From the NCBI GenBank assembly GCA_964459305.1, contig CAYWNA010000062.1, positions 1-58,597 on the forward strand: 58,597 bases of DNA, read 5' to 3'. Within the stretch, counting starts at the first letter, position 1; every line of letters starts with the position of its first letter. Origin of the DNA: CAYWNA01 sp964459305. GTDB lineage: Bacteria; Planctomycetota; Planctomycetia; Pirellulales; Pirellulaceae. Position numbers and translations under genes: made by a program. The notes below the pieces were generated by a model, which was not told where the DNA came from, did not search any database, and was given only the letters and a program-made list of their open reading frames with translations. Shown here piece after piece: positions 55,424 to 58,597 of this stretch.

Positions 55424-56557
55424 TTCGTCCCCTCATGTTGAATGCTGAGATGTCACTTGCTTCAATTGCGCGTCCCCGAATGTGAATATGGGAGCTTGAA
55501 GGTGTAGGCGAGCCGTCCAGCCCGACGCCGCCATGATACATCAGCCGGCAATGGGAATCAAAAACGCGTCGGGCGTCGTTCTCCGAAACGACTCCCGCCC
55601 CCCCTTTTTCTTCCAAGATTGGTTCTGGCAGGCCGGTCTGATCAGCCGCACCAACAGGCGCTCGGGTGAGGCTCAGTGTGGCAAGACGGGCTAGTGCTCG
55701 CAACGAGAATGAGTCTCGAGATACAGCGAGCACTTTCCAATCTGGGTGATCGCGAGTCATGATGACGACAACAGGATCACCACCAATGATCTGATCCGAT
55801 TGAAAACGGGCTTCGACTTTGGCGAACGCCAAACGACTGTTTCCAAAAACGTCAATCGAGTGGATAGTCACGGATGGGAGCCGTGCCCAGTGATCTTGGG
55901 GCAATGGGGTTGCGTACTCGGACAGGTGGGCATCGGGTGATACCAGTGCTTGCATCGTCCGAACATTCGCAGACAAATAGGCAACGGCCGCTTGTTTCGC
56001 GATGCTTGCCGCAGCCTTGCCCTCACTTCCAGTAAGTACATGTGCATCGGCGAGGCTGTCGGGAGCCGGCTTGAGGATTTTCTGGATTGCACGTTCCGCA
56101 TGGCGTTCATAGCGAGTTTCCGGCACCGACCACAGCGACGCTCCGTAAAAGTCCTGGCAGGACGCCCATTCCGTCACCCACATTAACCGATCGGACTCAA
56201 CCGATCGCCAGTGGCCCAGCTTGCTCAGGTTCTGCAAAGTCGGCGTATATTTCTTTGACACAACGATGCTCGGCAGCTCCCCAGCCTTTTCGGCTTCCTC
56301 CCAGCGGCTGGAAAAGTTCCAGCGGCCAACATGCTCGATGCGGCAATTCAATCCTTGCGTCTGAAGTAGTTCCCGCAATCGACGATGTGACGTCCAGAAC
56401 GTGTCCTTCCACCGTTTGGAAGTTGTATCGTCGTCATGAAACCAAATAACGGCATCGGCGAGCAATACCGGTAATTTTTCCGGAAGACGGTTCCTGACAA
56501 CTTTTCCGCCTCGTCCTTTCGCTTATGCAGGCGCTGGGTCACTGTGATCATTAACAT
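55320..56557 (-). pseudogene. Unidentified gene split by a frameshift at an A-run
   Basis: Leader L2 has its own AAAGGGG and ATG at 56557, beginning MLMITVTQRLHKRKDEAEKL. After TVFRK the frame becomes uninformative. The next frame instead continues sensibly: EKLPVLLADAVIWFHDDDTT, RIEHVGRWNFSSRWEEAEKA, GGDPVVVIMTRDHPDWKVLA, for about 340 residues. Alignment with the sibling fragment near 57860 shows one base missing at GGAAAAATTACC (about 56478-56489). The long frame has only a TTG start (56465) of its own. Its 3' end overlaps the next gene by 104 bases out of frame, so the true end may also be disturbed. Family not recognised. Confidence 0.5.
55412..55456 (-). promoter_or_regulatory. Repeated gene leader L1 with start-codon hairpin
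   Basis: Leader of the propeller gene, read on the minus strand: GACATCTCAGCATTCAACAT followed by GAGGGGACGAAATGTTAA. ACATCTC can pair with GAAATGT (6 of 7), a stem that includes the ATG and leaves GAGGGG in the loop. Leaders L2 (56546-56590) and L3 (57916-57961) are near-identical. Confidence 0.6.
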
Positions 56558-56590
56558 CTCATCCCCTTTGTTGAATGTTGAGATGTCAAC
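56546..56590 (-). promoter_or_regulatory. Repeated gene leader L2 with start-codon hairpin
   Basis: Minus-strand GACATCTCAACATTCAACAA, then AGGGGATGAGATGTTAATG. ACATCTC pairs 7/7 with GAGATGT, which contains the start ATG (56557); AAAGGGG lies in the loop. It follows the stop of copy 2 (56609) by 18 bases. Confidence 0.65.
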
Positions 56591-56608
56591 TCTGCTAGAC
56601 TGCGACCG

Positions 56609-56890
56609 CTATCGATCGTCGGTATTGAGACGCGCCTTTCTCTTAGCCGGGTCGTAGATGATACGGCACTTGGCGATGCGCCGATTCAGTACGTCCACAA
56701 CAAAGAGCCGGTCTTTCCACACAGCCAAGGCGGAGATGGTTCCGAAAGGCAGCTCGGGATGCGGGTGCGTGCTTCGGTGGCCCAGACAATCTGCGTTGCC
56801 GTAGCTCCCGAATTCGCCTACCAGCCGTCCGGTCTCGCAATCAATGACCTGAACGCTGAGCTTTCCGGCGGCGTACAGATAGCCTTTCTC
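56609..56890 (-). pseudogene. C-terminal remnant of propeller-array copy 2
   Basis: About 93 codons in frame to a TAG at 56609-56611: GYLYAAGKLSVQVIDCETGR, LVGEFGSYGNADCL, HPHPELPFGTISALAVWKDR, LFVVDVLNRRIAKCRIIYDP. This is the same terminal sequence as the propeller genes on both sides. The similarity begins abruptly at 56890, next to an in-frame stop, where the antitoxin-like frame ends. Everything 5' of the last propeller section is gone. Confidence 0.85.
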
Positions 56891-56895
56891 TCAGC

Positions 56896-57087
56896 TCACG
56901 TCGCCTCGGACGCGACAATAATTACCCGCGAGTGTTCCGGCAATTTCACGGCGGGATCGAGGGGACGTACCAAGCCGTTCTCGACGATACCCGAACCTTC
57001 CTTCCTGTTCCCGCCGACTAGCCTCGGACTGCCTTTGCCTACACGTTGGCCGGAGATCCGAGGAATTGGTCCACAATGTAGCGGCAT
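56896..57087 (-). CDS. Possible small antitoxin-like protein or fragment
   Basis: A short frame ends IVENGLVRPLDPAVKLPEHS, then RVIIVASEAT. This pattern (ENG-x-(I/V)RPLDP...LPEHSRV) resembles short DUF104/AF2212-type antitoxins. The only ATG (57087) lies inside the upstream gene and gives an unlikely N-terminus; the conserved part may start at a weak codon near 57030, after AGGAAGGAAGG. It is either a third gene of the small cluster or a fragment cut at the junction with copy 2. Confidence 0.4.
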   Translation of the reverse strand: MPLHCGPIPRISGQRVGKGSPRLVGGNRKEGSGIVENGLVRPLDPAVKLPEHSRVIIVASEAT

Positions 57088-57296
57088 TGCTGATGTTTCT
57101 GCGCAATGCCCTCCAGCGTGTCGCGGTATTCCTGACTGCGGTCCTGCTGGTCGCTCAGCAATTCCGGCAACAACTCCATGTCGTCGAGCAGATCACCGAC
57201 GTCTTTGGCACCCGCCACGTATGCGTCGTGTCGCGCCTGGACGATCAAAGATTGAAGCGACTTCAACGCTTCCTGCATCTGTTCCGATGCAATCAT
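57039..57296 (-). CDS. Small helical protein of unknown function (85 residues)
   Basis: ATG 57296 overlaps the stop of the preceding gene as ATGA, so translation is coupled. The product (MQEALKSLQSLIVQARHDAY, then VAGAKDVGDLLDDMELLPEL) is acidic and predicted almost fully helical, with no signal or membrane segment. I do not recognise a family. The tight coupling to the ParB-like gene suggests a partner or inhibitor role, which is inference. Confidence 0.65.
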   Translation of the reverse strand: MIASEQMQEALKSLQSLIVQARHDAYVAGAKDVGDLLDDMELLPELLSDQQDRSQEYRDTLEGIAQKHQQCRYIVDQFLGSPANV

Positions 57297-57622
57297 GGTT
57301 GGTCTCCAAAGTCAAAGGCAACCGTTGCGACTGGATTTCCACGCCCGCCAGGTTGCACCAAGATTGGCGGAAACGGCAATTGTGCCGCCTGGGCACCACC
57401 GACTGCCCGGTTCCAACGGGCTTCATCTGCTCGCGTGATCCGTGGGATCGCGTCCCTTATCGAAAGCAGTGAGTCGATCGGCAAATCGCACTCTCCCAAC
57501 TGCACTCCATCAGCCGCCAACACAATGGCTCGGATGATCGTATGCCCGGCAAGCCACGCGGCTTTCGTCCTGCGAACGCCGTCAATAATTATGTATGTTG
57601 CGGCGTCCACGTGCACGTACAC
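57293..57622 (-). CDS. ParB-like-domain small protein
   Basis: GTG 57622 follows GAGGT by five bases; 109 residues. YIIIDGVRRTKAAWLAGHTI resembles the ParB/Srx motif (IIDGxRR..A), and GECDLPIDSLLSIRDAIPRI with RITRADEARWNRAV follows. I recall short proteins of this pattern in planctomycetes but know no function for them. It lies first in a coupled pair with the 85-residue protein. The cluster sits between two decayed propeller copies and carries no propeller-related sequence, so it looks inserted. Confidence 0.6.
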   Translation of the reverse strand: MYVHVDAATYIIIDGVRRTKAAWLAGHTIIRAIVLAADGVQLGECDLPIDSLLSIRDAIPRITRADEARWNRAVGGAQAAQLPFPPILVQPGGRGNPVATVAFDFGDQP

Positions 57623-57768
57623 TACAACCTCACGAAGCGGCTAAGAGTCTTGCGACCGACTACAGCACCACGCCACTCTATTCTAGCCGTCTGCCGAGAT
57701 GATTGCCAGCATGCGTCAACCAGCGCAACCCGCGGGCTTCACGGGTCTCGCGAACCTGACTGGGGATG

Positions 57769-57809
57769 CCGGGGCGGAAAATGTGTCAGCCGGGTGGAAA
57801 ACGTGTCAG
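57769..57809. repeat. Two tandem ~20-bp repeats resembling transposon end repeats
   Basis: CCGGGGCGGAAAATGTGTCA(G) (57769-57789) is followed directly by CCGGGTGGAAAACGTGTCAG (57790-57809). Short tandem repeats of this type occur at the ends of IS21-like transposons. No transposase is present in the window, so a remnant end is suggested; the family assignment is tentative. Confidence 0.45.
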
Positions 57810-57928
57810 GAACCGTTTTTCGGCATCGGCGATCAATTCTGGTAACTTCTCCCAGAAGACGGTTCTTCACAGCTTTTCCGCTTCGTACCTCGCTTGTCCG
57901 CGCGGTGGGTCACTGCAATGCTTAACAT
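57810..57928 (-). pseudogene. Fragment of the second array gene after leader L3
   Basis: After ATG 57926-57928 the DNA matches the start of the frameshifted gene at 56557: both encode EAEKL, then EKLP...ADA in matching DNA. Here the reading meets stops and frame changes and ends at the transposon-like repeats. The best-preserved piece is EKLPELIADAEKRFLTRFP. It shows that the propeller gene and the gene after it were duplicated together. Confidence 0.5.
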
Positions 57929-57961
57929 CTCGTCCGCCTTCGTTGAATGTTGAGATGTCAC
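57916..57961 (-). promoter_or_regulatory. Repeated gene leader L3 with start-codon hairpin
   Basis: Minus-strand GACATCTCAACATTCAACGA, then AGGCGGACGAGATGTTAAGC. The stem ACATCTC/GAGATGT is perfect (7/7) and contains the ATG at 57928; AAGGCGG is in the loop. It begins about 18 bases after the stop of the right-edge propeller gene. Confidence 0.65.
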
Positions 57962-57979
57962 CCCTCCCAACTGCCACCG

Positions 57980-58597
57980 CTATCGATCATCGGGATCGAG
58001 ACGCGTCCTTCTCTTTGCCGGGTCGTAGATGATGCGGCACTTGGTGATGCGTCGATTCAGTACGTCTACAACGAAGAGCCGGTCTTTCCATACGGCCAGG
58101 GCGGAGATCGTTCCGAAAGGCAGCTCGGGATGTGGGTGCGCGCTTCCTTTGCCCAAACAATCCGCGTTGCCGTAGCTGCCGAATTCGCCCACCAGCCGTC
58201 CGGTTTCGCAATCAATGACCTGAACGCTGAACTTGCCGGCCAGGTAGAGATACCCTTTGCCATCCAGGGCCTGGTGTATCCTTGAGGTCCTACACATGCA
58301 GTAGTAGTCCGATATTCCCCCGTGGCCTTCGACGCCTGGCCAATGTCTCGTCCAAAGCGGTTTCCCGCCGGATTTGGGGAACTTGGTGACGCAGAGACGG
58401 AAGTCAGGGCCCTCGTAAAGAACGTAGATGTCGCCGCGGTCATCTATGAGTACCCCCCGAGGTACATTGACCTGGAGCAGTCCCTTCGTCTTCAAATTGC
58501 CGTCAGGACCGTAAAGGTCCACGGCCGTCTTGTTGGCCACAAAGATGTTGCCCTGCTTGTCGACATCCATGCCCCGGTAGATCTTGTGACGGTTTGA
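57980..58597 (-). CDS. Propeller-array copy 3, partial (5' end off window)
   Basis: The frame is open from the right edge to a stop at 57980, so only the C-terminal ~205 residues are seen: YRGMDVDKQGNIFVANKTAV, RGVLIDDRGDIYVLYEGPDF, then the shared terminal segment HQALDGKGYLYLAGKFSVQV and HPHPELPFGTISALAVWKDR. It is collinear with residues ~865-1065 of the copy at 52226-55423 and more divergent in the earlier propeller part than at the end. Probably an exported beta-propeller protein. Confidence 0.8.
   Translation of the reverse strand, partial: SNRHKIYRGMDVDKQGNIFVANKTAVDLYGPDGNLKTKGLLQVNVPRGVLIDDRGDIYVLYEGPDFRLCVTKFPKSGGKPLWTRHWPGVEGHGGISDYYCMCRTSRIHQALDGKGYLYLAGKFSVQVIDCETGRLVGEFGSYGNADCLGKGSAHPHPELPFGTISALAVWKDRLFVVDVLNRRITKCRIIYDPAKRRTRLDPDDR

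Noticed and set aside
1..58597. CRISPR arrays, rRNA and tRNA genes
   Set aside because: No regularly spaced direct repeats, rRNA signatures or tRNA cloverleaf/T-loop patterns were noticed on either strand by reading; a computational scan would be decisive.

Overview
The window reads as chromosomal DNA of a planctomycete (Planctomycetota). This rests on family content: DUF1549/DUF1553 and DUF1501 neighbours, DUF1080, PPC-domain and beta-helix proteins, two sulfatases, a sulfatase-activating-enzyme remnant, a HEAT/beta-propeller protein ending in a hydrazine-synthase-alpha-like haem domain, and many Sec- or Tat-exported enzymes. No rRNA, tRNA, CRISPR array or intact transposase was seen.

Layout. 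0-12 kb: exported carbohydrate-active genes (a partial five-bladed-propeller glycosidase-like gene, a sialate O-acetylesterase-like protein, an alpha/beta esterase, a ceramidase-like protein, a GH-like TIM barrel, two sialidase-like propellers) and one NarL-type response regulator, followed by a broken formylglycine-generating-enzyme gene. 12.5-18.7 kb: the HEAT/propeller/haem protein, a parvulin lipoprotein and thiD. 18.7-28 kb: a housekeeping and signalling block (TPR protein, DRG-like GTPase, polX, receiver-GGDEF-CBS protein, GT39-like membrane protein, PilZ membrane protein). 28.4-41.3 kb: a pectate-lyase-superfamily protein, a decayed TIM-barrel glycosidase gene, then a six-gene plus-strand run (DUF1080, DUF1549/1553, DUF1501, PPC protein, beta-helix protein, PL1-like pectate lyase) that looks like a polysaccharide-degradation operon. 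41.3-48.2 kb: an exported methyltransferase fusion, two sulfatases and a sugar isomerase-like protein. 48.4-58.6 kb: an accessory, rearranged end with a chimeric gene remnant, a 1015-residue protein of unknown role, and a decaying array of CBM9/beta-propeller paralogues interrupted by a small ParB-like gene cluster.

The most unusual structure is repetitive. Three copies of an exactly 132-bp element carry 18-bp terminal inverted repeats; two have perfect 6-bp target duplications (2745-2876, 4022-4153, 31067-31198). A second family of about 116 bp with a long conserved hairpin occurs three times between 22 and 28 kb. A third repeat, a roughly 45-bp gene leader, occurs three times in the right-hand array; its stem would include the start codon and its loop the ribosome-binding site.

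Functionally the region suggests a cell that degrades acetylated, sulfated and uronate-rich polysaccharides outside the cytoplasm. At least four decayed genes (11.6-12.2, 30.3-31.0, 48.4-49.0 and 56.6-56.9 kb) show recent gene turnover. All assignments come from motif reading; no database search was possible.
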